From the NCBI RefSeq assembly GCF_024171765.1, contig NZ_JAMTCI010000001.1, positions 3,020,769 to 3,084,768 on the forward strand: a stretch of DNA of 64,000 bases, read 5' to 3'. The stretch is from Williamsia deligens. GTDB lineage: Bacteria > Actinomycetota > Actinomycetes > Mycobacteriales > Mycobacteriaceae. The position numbers and the translations under genes are program-made. Below are positions 37,806 through 46,946 of this stretch, piece after piece. How positions within the stretch are numbered: position 1 is the first letter of the stretch; each line of letters opens with the position of its first letter. Under the pieces are notes generated by a model. That model saw nothing but the letters and a program-made list of their open reading frames with translations. It was not told where the DNA came from and made no database searches.

Positions 37806-38702
37806 TCAGCGCAGCGGGCTGTCCACGTGGTCGGCGGCGACGATCACACCGTCGAGCATCGACACCACCCACATGCTGGCCTTACGGTTTCGTGCCCGGG
37901 GCAGGGTGACGCCGTGCTCCGCGGTCCATGCGTGCACCAGGCCCGGGATGACCTTCCCCTGGCTGCACACGATGTGGACACCGTCCGACGCCGCGAGCTC
38001 CCGGATCCGTGACAGGGCGGGCCCGGGATCGTCCCGGTACGCCTCCTCGGAGAGCGAGCGCTCGACGACGATGGGAGCGTTGAGCGAGAGGGCCAGCGGT
38101 TCCACGGTCTGCAGGCACCGCGTCCTGTCCGCCGAGTGGACGTGCTCGGCCCCGAAAGCGAGCCCCTGGTCGACGATCTTCTCCGCCTGCAACCGGCCCA
38201 CCCGCTCCAACGGGCGGAGTCGGTCGTCTCCGCGGTAGCGCGACGCCCGTCCCGCCTTCGCGTGGCGGACGATGAGGACGGTGTGCAGATCGGCCGGCAG
38301 TCGCCCGAACTCCTTGAGCACCTTGCGGTCCGCGGGATAACTGGCGAGCGCGGCCGCCTCCGCGGGGTCGACCCACCGCATCTCGTCGACCTCGTCGTTC
38401 TCGACGAAGTCGCCCTCCAGCCACCGGGCCGACCAGTAGTGGACCACCTTGCGGCCCGCCGAGACGTCATAGGAGACGGTCGTCAGTCGCCGACCGAGAC
38501 GGGTCAGACAGCCGGTCTCCTCGGCGATCTCCCGTATCGCCGTGGCGACGAGGTTCTCGCCGCTCTCCCGTTTGCCTTTCGGCAGTGTCCAGTCGTCGTA
38601 GTGGGGACGGTGGATCATCGCGATCTCGACCCCGCCGTACGACGACACCGGACGCCACACGACACCGCCCGCGGCGAACACCCTGCGCTTCTGCGTTGCC
38701 AT
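37806..38702 (-). CDS. mutT1: MutT1-type Nudix hydrolase with C-terminal histidine phosphatase domain
   Basis: 298 residues, a two-domain protein as in M. tuberculosis MutT1 (Rv2985). The Nudix box is at 43-65 (GKRESGENLVATAIREIAEE plus TG). The histidine phosphatase domain begins at LIVRHAKAGR (Arg146, His147). The pair hydrolyses 8-oxo-dGTP or diadenosine polyphosphates to limit oxidative mutation. It follows ppk after 12 bases on the minus strand, so it is likely in the same transcript. Confidence 0.93.
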   Translation of the reverse strand: MATQKRRVFAAGGVVWRPVSSYGGVEIAMIHRPHYDDWTLPKGKRESGENLVATAIREIAEETGCLTRLGRRLTTVSYDVSAGRKVVHYWSARWLEGDFVENDEVDEMRWVDPAEAAALASYPADRKVLKEFGRLPADLHTVLIVRHAKAGRASRYRGDDRLRPLERVGRLQAEKIVDQGLAFGAEHVHSADRTRCLQTVEPLALSLNAPIVVERSLSEEAYRDDPGPALSRIRELAASDGVHIVCSQGKVIPGLVHAWTAEHGVTLPRARNRKASMWVVSMLDGVIVAADHVDSPLR

Positions 38703-38714
38703 CCCTGCGACGCC

Positions 38715-40949
38715 TCAGTCGGCCCTGCTGTGATGCCGGCGCATCAACTGCTGTTGGTGGTCACGGACGTCCTCGCCCGCGGCGGGGGACGCGGTCCAGC
38801 CGCCGTTGGACTCCAGCACCCAGCACCGCGTGGTGGGATCCAGTGCGGATGCGAAGATCTCGCCGAGCTCGCGGGTCAGCCGCTGGTCCTTCACCTGCGC
38901 CATCACCTCGATCCGACGGTCGAGGTTGCGGTGCATCATGTCCGCCGAGCCGATCCAGTACTCGTCGAGCGCGCCGAAGTGCAGGATGCGCGAGTGCTCG
39001 AGGAACTGGCCGAGGATCGAGCGCACCGTGATGTTGTCGCTCACCCCGGGCATCCCGGGTCGCAGTGCGCAGATACCGCGCACGACGACCTCGACGGGCA
39101 CACCCGCCTGAGACGCACGGTAGAGCGCGTCGATGACCTGCTCGTCGACGAGAGCGTTGGCCTTCAACTGGATCCGGGCACGGGTGTCGCCCGCGGCGTG
39201 CCGTTCGATCTCCGCCTGGATCCGCGCGACGATCCCCGATCGCACGCCGTGCGGCGCGACCAACAGGTTGCGGTACTCCCGTTTGCGGGAGTACCCCGTC
39301 AGCGTGTTGAAGAGGTCGGTCAGGTCGGCGCCGATGTCCGGGGCGGCGGTGAGCAGGCCCACGTCCTCGTAGAGCCGGGCGGTCTTGGGGTTGTAGTTGC
39401 CCGTGCCGATGTGGCAGTAGCGGCGGATGGTCGACCCCTCGCGACGCACGACGAGGCAGGTCTTGCAGTGCGTCTTCAGGCCGACGAGCCCGTAGACCAC
39501 GTGGACGCCGGCCTGCTCGAGTTGGCGCGCCCACTTGATGTTGGCCTGCTCGTCGAACCGGGCCTTGATCTCGACGAGCGCGACGACCTGCTTGCCCGCC
39601 TCGGCGGCGTCGATGAGCGCGTTGACGATCGGGGAGTCACCGGACGTGCGGTACAGGGTCTGCTTGATCGCCAACACCTGCGGGTCGGACGCCGCCTGCT
39701 CGATGAAGCGCTGCACGCTGGTGGAGAACGAGTCGTAGGGGTGGTGCACCAGCACGTCGCCCTCGCGCAGTGTCGCGAACACCGACTTCGGCGTCTCGCG
39801 TTCGCCGAACGCGGGGTGTGTCGCCGGGACGAACGGACGGTCCTTGAGGGTCGGGCGGTCGAGGCCGAACACCTGGAACAGACACGACAGGTCGAGCAGG
39901 CCGGGCACCTCGATGACGTCCGCGGGGTTGACGTCGAGTTCCCGCAACAGCAGCTCGAGCATGTGCTCGCTCATGTCGTCGGCGACCTCGAGCCGCACCG
40001 GTGAGCCGAAGCGACGCCGGGCGAGTTCGCGTTCGAGTGCCTGCAGCAGGTCCTCGTCGCGGTCCTCCTCGACCTCGAAGTCGGCGTTGCGGGTGATGCG
40101 GAAGACGTGGTGTTCGACGATCTCCATGCCCGGGAACAGGTGATCGAGATGCGCGGCGATGAGGGTCTCCATCGGCAGCAGCAGCGTGCGTGGGCTGCCC
40201 TCCGACGGCGGCATGAGGCGGTCGACCTCGACGAAGCGACTGACGTTGTCGGGCACCTTGACCCGGGCGAAGTGCTCGCCGCCCTCGTTGACGTCGCGCA
40301 CCGTCACGGCCAGGTTGAGCGACAGGCCGGAGATGTAGGGGAACGGGTGGGCCGGGTCGACGGCGAGCGGGGTGAGGACCGGGAACACCTCCTCGTGGAA
40401 GTACTCCGCCATCCGATCGCGCTCGGCGTCGGAGAGGTCCGACCAGGAGGTGACGTGGATGTCGTTGTCGGCGAGCGCAGGACGGACCGAGTCGAGGAAG
40501 ACCCGGGCGTGGCGTTCGGCGATGGTCTGCGTCCGACGCGCGATCATCGACAGCTGGGCGCGCGGCGACAGACCGTCCGCCGACCGCACGGACAGGCCCG
40601 TCTCGTCGCGGCGCTTCAGGCCGGCGACGCGGACCATGAAGAACTCGTCGAGGTTGGACGCGAAGATCGCGAGGAACTTGGCCCGGTCGAGCAGGGGCAA
40701 CGACGTGTCCTCGGCGAGCGCCAGCACGCGCGAGTTGAAGTCGAGCCAGCTCAGTTCGCGGTTGAGGTAGCGGTCGTCCGGGAGATCGGCCGTCTCGTCG
40801 GGCAGGAGGGTCGCCGCGGGGGGCGCGACGGGCAGCGTGTCGGTGTCCGCCGGCGTGGTCGGGGCGTCCGGCGAGGTCATCTCCCCGCCGTCCGGCGGGG
40901 AGTCGGTCTGCGGGCTGTCCGGTGAACTCACGGGTACATCATGACCCAT
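38715..40949 (-). CDS. ppk: polyphosphate kinase 1
   Basis: 744 residues from the ATG at 40949. The start is uncertain, as GTG 40931 and ATG 40880 are also in frame and the first 60 residues are Pro/Asp/Thr-rich. [19 protein letters not shown] opens the N domain, [19 protein letters not shown] follows, and the catalytic half has [21 protein letters not shown], and the autophosphorylated histidine region [21 protein letters not shown]. It makes and uses inorganic polyphosphate. fbiD lies upstream and mutT1 downstream on the same strand. Confidence 0.96.
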   Translation of the reverse strand: MGHDVPVSSPDSPQTDSPPDGGEMTSPDAPTTPADTDTLPVAPPAATLLPDETADLPDDRYLNRELSWLDFNSRVLALAEDTSLPLLDRAKFLAIFASNLDEFFMVRVAGLKRRDETGLSVRSADGLSPRAQLSMIARRTQTIAERHARVFLDSVRPALADNDIHVTSWSDLSDAERDRMAEYFHEEVFPVLTPLAVDPAHPFPYISGLSLNLAVTVRDVNEGGEHFARVKVPDNVSRFVEVDRLMPPSEGSPRTLLLPMETLIAAHLDHLFPGMEIVEHHVFRITRNADFEVEEDRDEDLLQALERELARRRFGSPVRLEVADDMSEHMLELLLRELDVNPADVIEVPGLLDLSCLFQVFGLDRPTLKDRPFVPATHPAFGERETPKSVFATLREGDVLVHHPYDSFSTSVQRFIEQAASDPQVLAIKQTLYRTSGDSPIVNALIDAAEAGKQVVALVEIKARFDEQANIKWARQLEQAGVHVVYGLVGLKTHCKTCLVVRREGSTIRRYCHIGTGNYNPKTARLYEDVGLLTAAPDIGADLTDLFNTLTGYSRKREYRNLLVAPHGVRSGIVARIQAEIERHAAGDTRARIQLKANALVDEQVIDALYRASQAGVPVEVVVRGICALRPGMPGVSDNITVRSILGQFLEHSRILHFGALDEYWIGSADMMHRNLDRRIEVMAQVKDQRLTRELGEIFASALDPTTRCWVLESNGGWTASPAAGEDVRDHQQQLMRRHHSRAD

Positions 40950-41007
40950 CCCGGTGCGTCCGCGCCGGGGCACGGGGCTCCGTCGTCGGCGGACGGCAGA
41001 GTCGCGG

Positions 41008-41694
41008 TCAGTGGGGGCAGAGCGCGGCGCCGAGGCCCCGGACCACCGCGTCGGTGCGGGGACCCACGCCGAGCCGGGTCGCTGCGGCGAGGTCGTCGAC
41101 GGTGTCGACGTCGGTGCGCAGATCCGCCCACCGGTCGACGCCGACGGTCAGGTCGATCGCGCCCGAGAGCCGGTGCGCCTCAGCGGATTCGCGGCCGAAC
41201 AGCACCGTGCGGTCCAGGGGGTCGGCCAGCACGAGCGCCGCCGTCCCCTCTCCGGACCGATCGGGGACGACTGCACGCGGGTGACCGTCCGCGGCGGCGA
41301 GCGCCTCGCGGACCGACGCGGCGCGGATCGCGGGGAGGTCGGCCTGGACCACCATCACCACGGCGTCGGGGACCGCCATGCGGACGGTGTCCACGCCATG
41401 GGCGAGGGCGGTGTTCAGCGGACCCGGCGCGCCGGGCCGGGCGCCGGGCGAGGGGTCGGCGACAGCGCGGGCACCGACGGCCTGGGCGGCCGCGGCGACG
41501 GTCGCGTCGGGCGTCACCACCACCACGTCCCGGGCGCCTGCGGCGTGGACGACGGCGACGGTGTCGGCGGCCATCGCCAGGACGAGGTCACGGCGGTCGT
41601 CGGCGGACAGGACCGGGGCGAGGCGTGTCTTGGCGTCCGACAACCCCTTCACGGCGAGGACCACCGTGAACGCGCGGACTTCCCGGTCGGGCAT
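41008..41694 (-). CDS. fbiD: phosphoenolpyruvate guanylyltransferase (F420 biosynthesis)
   Basis: 228 residues of the CofC/FbiD family: [18 protein letters not shown] (nucleotide-binding start), [28 protein letters not shown] (metal-binding Asp) and [13 protein letters not shown]. In mycobacteria FbiD makes enolpyruvyl-diphospho-guanosine for the F420 side chain. The ATG at 41694 matches the family start. It is the first gene ahead of ppk. Presence of this gene implies F420-dependent enzymes, such as perhaps the split-barrel protein at 33424. Confidence 0.92.
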   Translation of the reverse strand: MPDREVRAFTVVLAVKGLSDAKTRLAPVLSADDRRDLVLAMAADTVAVVHAAGARDVVVVTPDATVAAAAQAVGARAVADPSPGARPGAPGPLNTALAHGVDTVRMAVPDAVVMVVQADLPAIRAASVREALAAADGHPRAVVPDRSGEGTAALVLADPLDRTVLFGRESAEAHRLSGAIDLTVGVDRWADLRTDVDTVDDLAAATRLGVGPRTDAVVRGLGAALCPH

Positions 41695-41833
41695 CCGCCC
41701 ATGATGCGCCCCGGGACGACTCCGTCGGCCACAGGGGGACTCCGATCGACGCCGGCGGCGGGTGTGAGCCGACCCACTATGGTGTCGGGCAGCGCGCCCA
41801 CGCCGGGGTGTGCAGTCGTGAGGGGAGGCCACG

Positions 41834-42859
41834 GTGTCCGCCACCGTCGACGACACAGTCATTGCCCGCGCCGCCGTCCTGGGGTCGGGTTCGTGGGGCA
41901 CCGCCATGGCTGCCGTCCTCACCGACGCCGGCACGCGCACCACCCTCTGGGCCCGCCGCGACGAGCTCGCGCGGACCATCACCGACGACCACGTGAACCC
42001 CGACTACCTCCCGGGGATCGAGTTGCCGGAGGGACTCTCGGCCGTCTCGGACATCGACGAGGCCCTCGACGGGGCCGACCTCGTGGTCTGTGCGGTGCCA
42101 TCGCAGTCGTTGCGCGACAACCTGTCCCGGTGGAACGGCAGGATCCCCGCCGGCGCGGCGCTGCTGTCGTTGGCCAAGGGAATCGAGAGCGAGACGCTGT
42201 CGCGGATGACCGAGGTCATCGCCGACGTCACCGACAGGCCCGACGACCGCATCGCCGTCCTCTCGGGGCCGAACCTGGCCCGCGAGGTCGCGCTGCGGCA
42301 GCCGGCGGCGACGGTGGTGGCCTGCCGGGACGAGTCCGTGGCCCGATCCATCCAGAACGCCTGCACCACGGCCTATTTCCGGCCGTACACCAACACCGAC
42401 GTGGTCGGGTGCGAGATCGGGGGCGCGGTGAAGAACGTCATCGCCCTGGCCTGCGGGATGGCGTCGGGGGCGGGGCTGGGAGAGAACACGCTCGCCTCCA
42501 TCATCACGCGCGGGTTGGCCGAGACCATCCGTCTCGGTGAGGCGCTCGGCGCGCGCGCGGAGACGTTCGCGGGGCTGGCCGGCGTGGGCGACCTGGTCGC
42601 GACCTGCTCGTCGCCGCTGTCGCGCAACCGGTCGTTCGGCGCGCGCCTGGGTGAGGGGCGGTCACTCGAGGAGGCGCAGCAGGCCACGCACGGTCAGGTC
42701 GCCGAGGGCGTGAAGTCGTGCTCGTCGGTGCGGGCGCTGGCGGCGGCGCACGGCGTGGACGTGCCTCTGACCGATGCGGTGCACCGTGTCTGCCACGAGG
42801 GGCTCCCGGTCCGGGACGCGATCATCGCCCTGTTGAGTCGCAGCACCAAGCCGGAGTGA
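41834..42859 (+). CDS. gpsA: NAD(P)-dependent glycerol-3-phosphate dehydrogenase
   Basis: 341 residues. [15 protein letters not shown] is the dinucleotide motif, with [26 protein letters not shown] (catalytic Lys) and [20 protein letters not shown]. It makes glycerol 3-phosphate for phospholipids. GTG start at 41834. In M. tuberculosis ddlA follows; here the next 130 bases are a repeat array and ddlA is absent. Confidence 0.96.
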   Translation: MSATVDDTVIARAAVLGSGSWGTAMAAVLTDAGTRTTLWARRDELARTITDDHVNPDYLPGIELPEGLSAVSDIDEALDGADLVVCAVPSQSLRDNLSRWNGRIPAGAALLSLAKGIESETLSRMTEVIADVTDRPDDRIAVLSGPNLAREVALRQPAATVVACRDESVARSIQNACTTAYFRPYTNTDVVGCEIGGAVKNVIALACGMASGAGLGENTLASIITRGLAETIRLGEALGARAETFAGLAGVGDLVATCSSPLSRNRSFGARLGEGRSLEEAQQATHGQVAEGVKSCSSVRALAAAHGVDVPLTDAVHRVCHEGLPVRDAIIALLSRSTKPE

Positions 42860-42872
42860 TCGGGCCCCTCAC

Positions 42873-42988
42873 CCCGGGTCGAGCATCGCGAGACCCCATC
42901 AGCCCGGGTCGAGCATCGCGAGACCCCATCAGCCCGGGTCGAGCATCGCGAGACCCCCGTCACCCCGGGTCGAGCATCGCGAGACCCC
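42873..42988 (+). repeat. four-copy 30-bp tandem repeat after gpsA
   Basis: The core GTCGAGCATCGCGAGACCCC, preceded by CCCGG, starts units at 42873, 42903, 42933 and 42964 (periods 30, 30, 31). A degenerate fifth copy runs into the 3' end of the DUF3515 gene, whose last codons read CGAGGTCGAGTGATGC on this strand. The core resembles the GAGCGTGCCGAAAC repeat found at 8.4 and 23.6 kb. Confidence 0.9.
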
Positions 42989-42989
42989 A

Positions 42990-43508
42990 TCAGCCGAGGT
43001 CGAGTGATGCCCGCGGCAGGATCTTGTCGATGACGGCGGACACCTCGGAGATGGGCCCGTTGCCGACGTTCAGCGGCAGCCACAGCGCGACATAGGGCCG
43101 GTGGTCGACGGCCACCCACAGCGTCCCCCGCGAGTCCTGGGTGGACGAGAACCACTGCACGGGATCGACGACCTGCAGCGCGGCCGTCGGGGCGAGCCCG
43201 GGCGGACGGGGCACACCGCACCGCAACTGCACGGGACCGGTGTCGTCGGCGCCGCTGCTCGTCGACGGCCACTCGATCAGGCCGTCGCGCTCGGTCCGGT
43301 CGCCGTGGGCGGGGAACGACTTCGGCAGCGCCGCGACCAGCTTCGTGCAGTCCGCGGAGGGTGTCGCGGTCGCCGAGGCGAGGGGGAGTGCGGCGTCGGA
43401 GGACGACCCGCCGCGGCCGGCCGCGATGACGATGAACACCACGATGACCACGACCGGGATGGCGACGATGGTCGCGATCAGGGCGGGACTGCGGCGGTCG
43501 TCGGCCAC
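42990..43508 (-). CDS. DUF3515 membrane-anchored protein
   Basis: 172 residues from the GTG at 43508 (GGGAGA upstream). One N-terminal membrane helix (about 9-31) is followed by an extracellular domain with CTKLVAALPKSF, VQLRCGVPRP and WFSSTQDSRGTLWVAVDHRPYVALWLP. It matches Rv2980 by type and place. The function is unknown. Two cysteines probably form a disulphide. Its last codons are part of the neighbouring repeat array. Confidence 0.82.
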   Translation of the reverse strand: MADDRRSPALIATIVAIPVVVIVVFIVIAAGRGGSSSDAALPLASATATPSADCTKLVAALPKSFPAHGDRTERDGLIEWPSTSSGADDTGPVQLRCGVPRPPGLAPTAALQVVDPVQWFSSTQDSRGTLWVAVDHRPYVALWLPLNVGNGPISEVSAVIDKILPRASLDLG

Positions 43509-43635
43509 TGCGTCTCCCTCCCGGTCGTGCGTCGACGCCGATGGTCGGCGGGATGCATACACTGGCGCCCATTCTCGCCGACCGGTCGTGTACACGGCCA
43601 CCCCGGGTCGGTGTCGGTGAGCGGAGGCGTGTGCG

Positions 43636-44625
43636 ATGGACGACGCGTGGTCGGGGCGGACCGTCGCCGACGTCGGCGAGCGCGCGGTACTCGCCCGTCT
43701 GCGCGAGGTCGCGCAGGTCCATCGGGCGACCGTCGGTTCCGCCGACCCGGTGGTGGTGGGCCCGGGGGACGACGCGGCGACGCTGACGGTGCCCGCCGAC
43801 CTCGTCGTCAGCACGGACACCGTGGTGCAGGACAGGCACTTCCGCCTCGAGTGGACGTCGGCCTTCGACGTCGGACGCCGCGCGGCGACCCAGGCAGCCG
43901 CGGACATCGCGGCCATGGGGGCGGTGGGGACGGGGATGGTCGTGTCGATCGGATGCCCGTCGTCCACGCCCGCCGGGGTCGTCGTCGAGATCGACGAGGG
44001 GATCAACGTCGCCGCGTCCGACTGGGGGGTCCGGGTGATCGGCGGGGACCTGGTCTCCACCACCGAGATCGTCGTCACGGTGACCGTCCTGGGCACCACG
44101 AACGGCCGCGCCGCGGTGCGCATCGACGGCGCCCGCCCGGGTGAGCGTCTGGCCGTGAGCGGTCCGCTCGGGTCCTCTGCGGCGGGGTTGGCGATCCTGT
44201 CCTCCGCGGCGGGTGGGTACCCGGACCTCGTTGCCGCCCACCGTGTCCCGATCGTGGACCTGGCTCAGGGCGCGACGGCCGCGGACGCCGGCGCCACCTC
44301 CATGACCGATGTCTCCGACGGGCTGGTGGAGGAGTTGATCACGATGGCTGCGGCGGCCGGTGTCGGGTTCGAGGTCGACGCGCAGAGCATCCCGACGGAT
44401 CCGCAGCTCGCGGACGCGGCGGGCGCCCTCGGCGTCGACGCGGTGCAGTGGGCGCTCGGGGGAGGCGAGGACCATCAGTTGCTGGCGACGTTCCCCGCGG
44501 CGGTGCCCGACGGGTGGACGGTGATCGGGTCCGTCGTCGAGCCCGCCGCCGCCGTGGACGACCGCGTCCGTGTCGACGGGCGTCCGCCGCACGTGCATGG
44601 ATGGAGCAGCTTCGGCGACCGATAG
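43636..44625 (+). CDS. thiL: thiamine-monophosphate kinase
   Basis: 329 residues of the PurM-like ATPase fold. VVGPGDDAATL and STDTVVQDRHFR are the metal/ATP sites, QAAADIAAMGA and GGDLVSTTEIVVTVTVLG follow, and the C-terminal domain has TDVSDGLVEEL. It phosphorylates thiamine monophosphate to the active diphosphate. The last three codons overlap the -10 element of the next gene. Confidence 0.94.
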   Translation: MDDAWSGRTVADVGERAVLARLREVAQVHRATVGSADPVVVGPGDDAATLTVPADLVVSTDTVVQDRHFRLEWTSAFDVGRRAATQAAADIAAMGAVGTGMVVSIGCPSSTPAGVVVEIDEGINVAASDWGVRVIGGDLVSTTEIVVTVTVLGTTNGRAAVRIDGARPGERLAVSGPLGSSAAGLAILSSAAGGYPDLVAAHRVPIVDLAQGATAADAGATSMTDVSDGLVEELITMAAAAGVGFEVDAQSIPTDPQLADAAGALGVDAVQWALGGGEDHQLLATFPAAVPDGWTVIGSVVEPAAAVDDRVRVDGRPPHVHGWSSFGDR

Positions 44626-44628
44626 ATT
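44623..44628 (+). promoter_or_regulatory. -10 element for the gamma-CA-like gene (leaderless)
   Basis: TAGATT overlaps the thiL stop codon and lies 6 bases before the ATG at 44635. Confidence 0.5.
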
Positions 44629-44634
44629 GCCCCC

Positions 44635-45156
44635 ATGGCCATCTACGCCCTCGGCGACCGCGTGCCGGACATCGCCGACGACGCCTACGTCCACCCCGAC
44701 GCGTGTGTGATCGGAGCCGTCGTCCTCGGCCCGGGGTCCTCGGTCTGGCCCGGCGCCGTGCTCCGCGGCGACTACGGCACCATCACCGTCGGCGCGATGA
44801 CGAACATCCAGGACGGGACGGTGGTGCACTGCACCCCCATCCATCCGGCGGTGATCGGAGAGCGGTGCGTCCTCGGGCACAACGCCCACCTCGAGGGAGC
44901 GACGGTGGGCGACGACTGTCTGATCGCGTCGGGGTCGGTGGTGCTCAACGGCGCGACGGTCGGCGACGGTGCGGTGGTCGGGGCGGGTGCGGTGGTGCCG
45001 TTCGACTTCGTCGTCCCCGCCCGCGCCATGGCGCTCGGGGTCCCCGCGCGGATCCGCCAGGGTCACGAGGTCGCGGAGGGGCACGTCGCGATGAACGTGG
45101 AGATGTACCACGCGAACGCCGAGTACTACCGCAGCGAGTTGCGGCGGATCGACTGA
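44635..45156 (+). CDS. gamma-carbonic anhydrase-like left-handed beta-helix protein
   Basis: 173 residues of hexapeptide repeats (VIGAVV, VWPGAVL, TITVGA, CVLGHN, CLIASG, AVVGAG) with a C-terminal helix. Arg44/Asp46 (LRGDY), Gln59 and zinc-ligand positions His65 (VVHC) and His82 (LGHN) are present. The third zinc histidine, normally in LHG, is Glu87 (LEG); His85 is two residues before it. Many actinobacterial relatives share this AHLEG pattern as I recall it, so activity should not be assumed. Confidence 0.85.
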   Translation: MAIYALGDRVPDIADDAYVHPDACVIGAVVLGPGSSVWPGAVLRGDYGTITVGAMTNIQDGTVVHCTPIHPAVIGERCVLGHNAHLEGATVGDDCLIASGSVVLNGATVGDGAVVGAGAVVPFDFVVPARAMALGVPARIRQGHEVAEGHVAMNVEMYHANAEYYRSELRRID

Positions 45157-45172
45157 TGGGCAGGACCGTCTG

Positions 45173-45856
45173 ATGGCCTCCACCGCACGACCGTTGTCCG
45201 ACCTCGTCGACGCCGAATGGGCGCAGGCGCTCGCCCCGGTCGAGGGGCGCATCGCCGAGATGGGGGAGTTCCTGCGCGCCGAGGTCGCGCAGGGGCGTCG
45301 GTATCTCCCTCCCGGCGACGCTGTGCTGCGGGCCTTCACCCGGCCGATGAGCGCGGTGCGCGTGCTGATCGTCGGGCAGGACCCGTACCCGACCCCCGGA
45401 CATGCCGTCGGTCTCAGTTTCTCCGTGGCACCCGACGTCCGGCCGGTCCCGCGCTCACTGCAGAACATCTTCACGGAGTACTGCGAGGACCTCGGTCATC
45501 CTCGTCCGCAGAACGGTGACCTGTCGCCGTGGGCGGACAACGGGGTGCTGCTGCTCAACCGTGTCCTCACCGTCGCGCCGGGATCGCCGGCGTCCCATCG
45601 CGGGAAGGGGTGGGAGGCGGTCACCGAGTGTGCGATCAAGGCACTCGTCGCCCGCGACGCACCGTTGGTCGCGATCCTCTGGGGCAAGGACGCCGGCTCA
45701 TTGCGGGAGTGGATGCCCGACGTGCCCACCATCACCTCGGCGCACCCGTCGCCGATGTCGGCCTCGCGGGGGTTCTTCGGGTCGCGTCCGTTCTCTCGGG
45801 CGAACGACGCTCTCGTCGAACTCGGTGCGGATCCGGTCGACTGGCGACTGGCCTGA
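45173..45856 (+). CDS. ung: uracil-DNA glycosylase (family 1)
   Basis: 227 residues. The water-activating loop [18 protein letters not shown], the uracil-binding LLLNRVLTV and the DNA-intercalating loop [21 protein letters not shown] are all intact. It removes uracil from DNA. Start ATG 45173, 16 bases after the beta-helix gene. Confidence 0.97.
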   Translation: MASTARPLSDLVDAEWAQALAPVEGRIAEMGEFLRAEVAQGRRYLPPGDAVLRAFTRPMSAVRVLIVGQDPYPTPGHAVGLSFSVAPDVRPVPRSLQNIFTEYCEDLGHPRPQNGDLSPWADNGVLLLNRVLTVAPGSPASHRGKGWEAVTECAIKALVARDAPLVAILWGKDAGSLREWMPDVPTITSAHPSPMSASRGFFGSRPFSRANDALVELGADPVDWRLA

Positions 45857-45866
45857 TCGCAGCGGT

Positions 45867-46655
45867 TCAGCGCGAGAAGTCGGGGCGACGCTTCTCGACG
45901 AACGCGTCGACCCCTTCGACGCCGGTCGGGGTGCCCGCGAGACGGGAGATCGATTCCGCCTCGGCGTCGAGCTGGTCGTGCAGGGTCGCATCGGGCGATG
46001 CGGACAGCAGTCGGCGGGCGGCCCGCAAGGCGGGACGGGGTCCGGTGGCCAGCGACGACGCGATGGTCTCGGCGGTCGACAGCACGTCGTCGTCGGCGTC
46101 GACGAGTGATCCCACCAGTCCCCAGGATGCGGCGTCGGACGCGGTGATCACGGCGTCGGTGAGGATCACGAGGTGGGCGCGTCCGCGCCCGATGATCCGG
46201 GGCAGCATCCACGTCATGCCGCCGTCGGGTGAGAGGCCGATGCCCGGGTAGGCGGGTCGGAAGCGGGTGCCGGGTCCGCCGACGACGATGTCGGCGTGGC
46301 AGGCGATGCTCATCCCGGCGCCGGCGGCCCACCCGCGGACAGCAGCCACGACGGGGACGTCGGCCGCGGTCAGTGCACGCAGGAATGCGTGGAACGCGTC
46401 GGCGACCGACCGGATGAAGGCGGGGCGGTCGTCGGCGGCCGCGAACGAGCGGACGTCGCCACCGGCGCAGAAGTTCGACCCTGCTCCGTGGAGCAGGACG
46501 ACGGCAGCATCGAGGTCGCCGGAGGCGACGCGATCCAGCTCACGGGTGGCGGCGAGAAGCGCCTCGGCATCCAGGGGATTGCCGGGGGCGGGCGACGAGA
46601 CCCGGATGAACAGGACGCCGTCGGTGAGACGGGTGACGTCCTGCGGTTCGGTCAC
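45867..46655 (-). CDS. crotonase family, PaaG-like enoyl-CoA isomerase/hydratase
   Basis: 262 residues. The oxyanion region is NFCAGGDVRSFAA, then GWAAGAGMSIACHADIVV. The usual hydratase glutamates are replaced; Asp in GLSPDGGMTWMLPR is placed as in PaaG, the ring-epoxide isomerase of phenylacetate breakdown. So an isomerase role is more likely than hydration. It is convergent with ung and followed by rpmB upstream on the same strand. Confidence 0.8.
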   Translation of the reverse strand: MTEPQDVTRLTDGVLFIRVSSPAPGNPLDAEALLAATRELDRVASGDLDAAVVLLHGAGSNFCAGGDVRSFAAADDRPAFIRSVADAFHAFLRALTAADVPVVAAVRGWAAGAGMSIACHADIVVGGPGTRFRPAYPGIGLSPDGGMTWMLPRIIGRGRAHLVILTDAVITASDAASWGLVGSLVDADDDVLSTAETIASSLATGPRPALRAARRLLSASPDATLHDQLDAEAESISRLAGTPTGVEGVDAFVEKRRPDFSR

Positions 46656-46662
46656 GGCAGCG

Positions 46663-46854
46663 TCAGCCGCGGGTGACCTTGCCGGCCTTCAGGCACGAGG
46701 TGCACACGTTGATGCGCTTGCGATTGCCGGGCGAGACCTGGGCGCGAACGGTCTGGATGTTCGGGTTCCAGCGTCGGTTGGTACGGCGGTGCGAGTGGGA
46801 GACCGACTTGCCGAAGCCGGGGCCCTTGGCGCAGACGTCACAGACGGCAGCCAT
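46663..46854 (-). CDS. rpmB: 50S ribosomal protein L28, zinc-binding form
   Basis: 63 residues from the ATG at 46854 with GAGGAG upstream. MAAVCDVCAKGPGFGKSVSH, then RRTNRRWNPN and CTSCLKAGKV. The two CxxC pairs mark the zinc-containing (C+) type of L28; actinobacteria often carry a zinc-free paralogue elsewhere, which is used when zinc is scarce. Confidence 0.95.
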   Translation of the reverse strand: MAAVCDVCAKGPGFGKSVSHSHRRTNRRWNPNIQTVRAQVSPGNRKRINVCTSCLKAGKVTRG

Positions 46855-46946
46855 CGTCGAACTCCTCGAGTGGGGGACAGTGTGCTCGTCGGGGCAGGTG
46901 GGACGGTGTCCGACGCGCCGCACGACAACCCTGCAAGGATAGCGGC

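Noticed and set aside
42873..42988. CRISPR array after gpsA
   Set aside because: Units are contiguous tandem copies without variable spacers.
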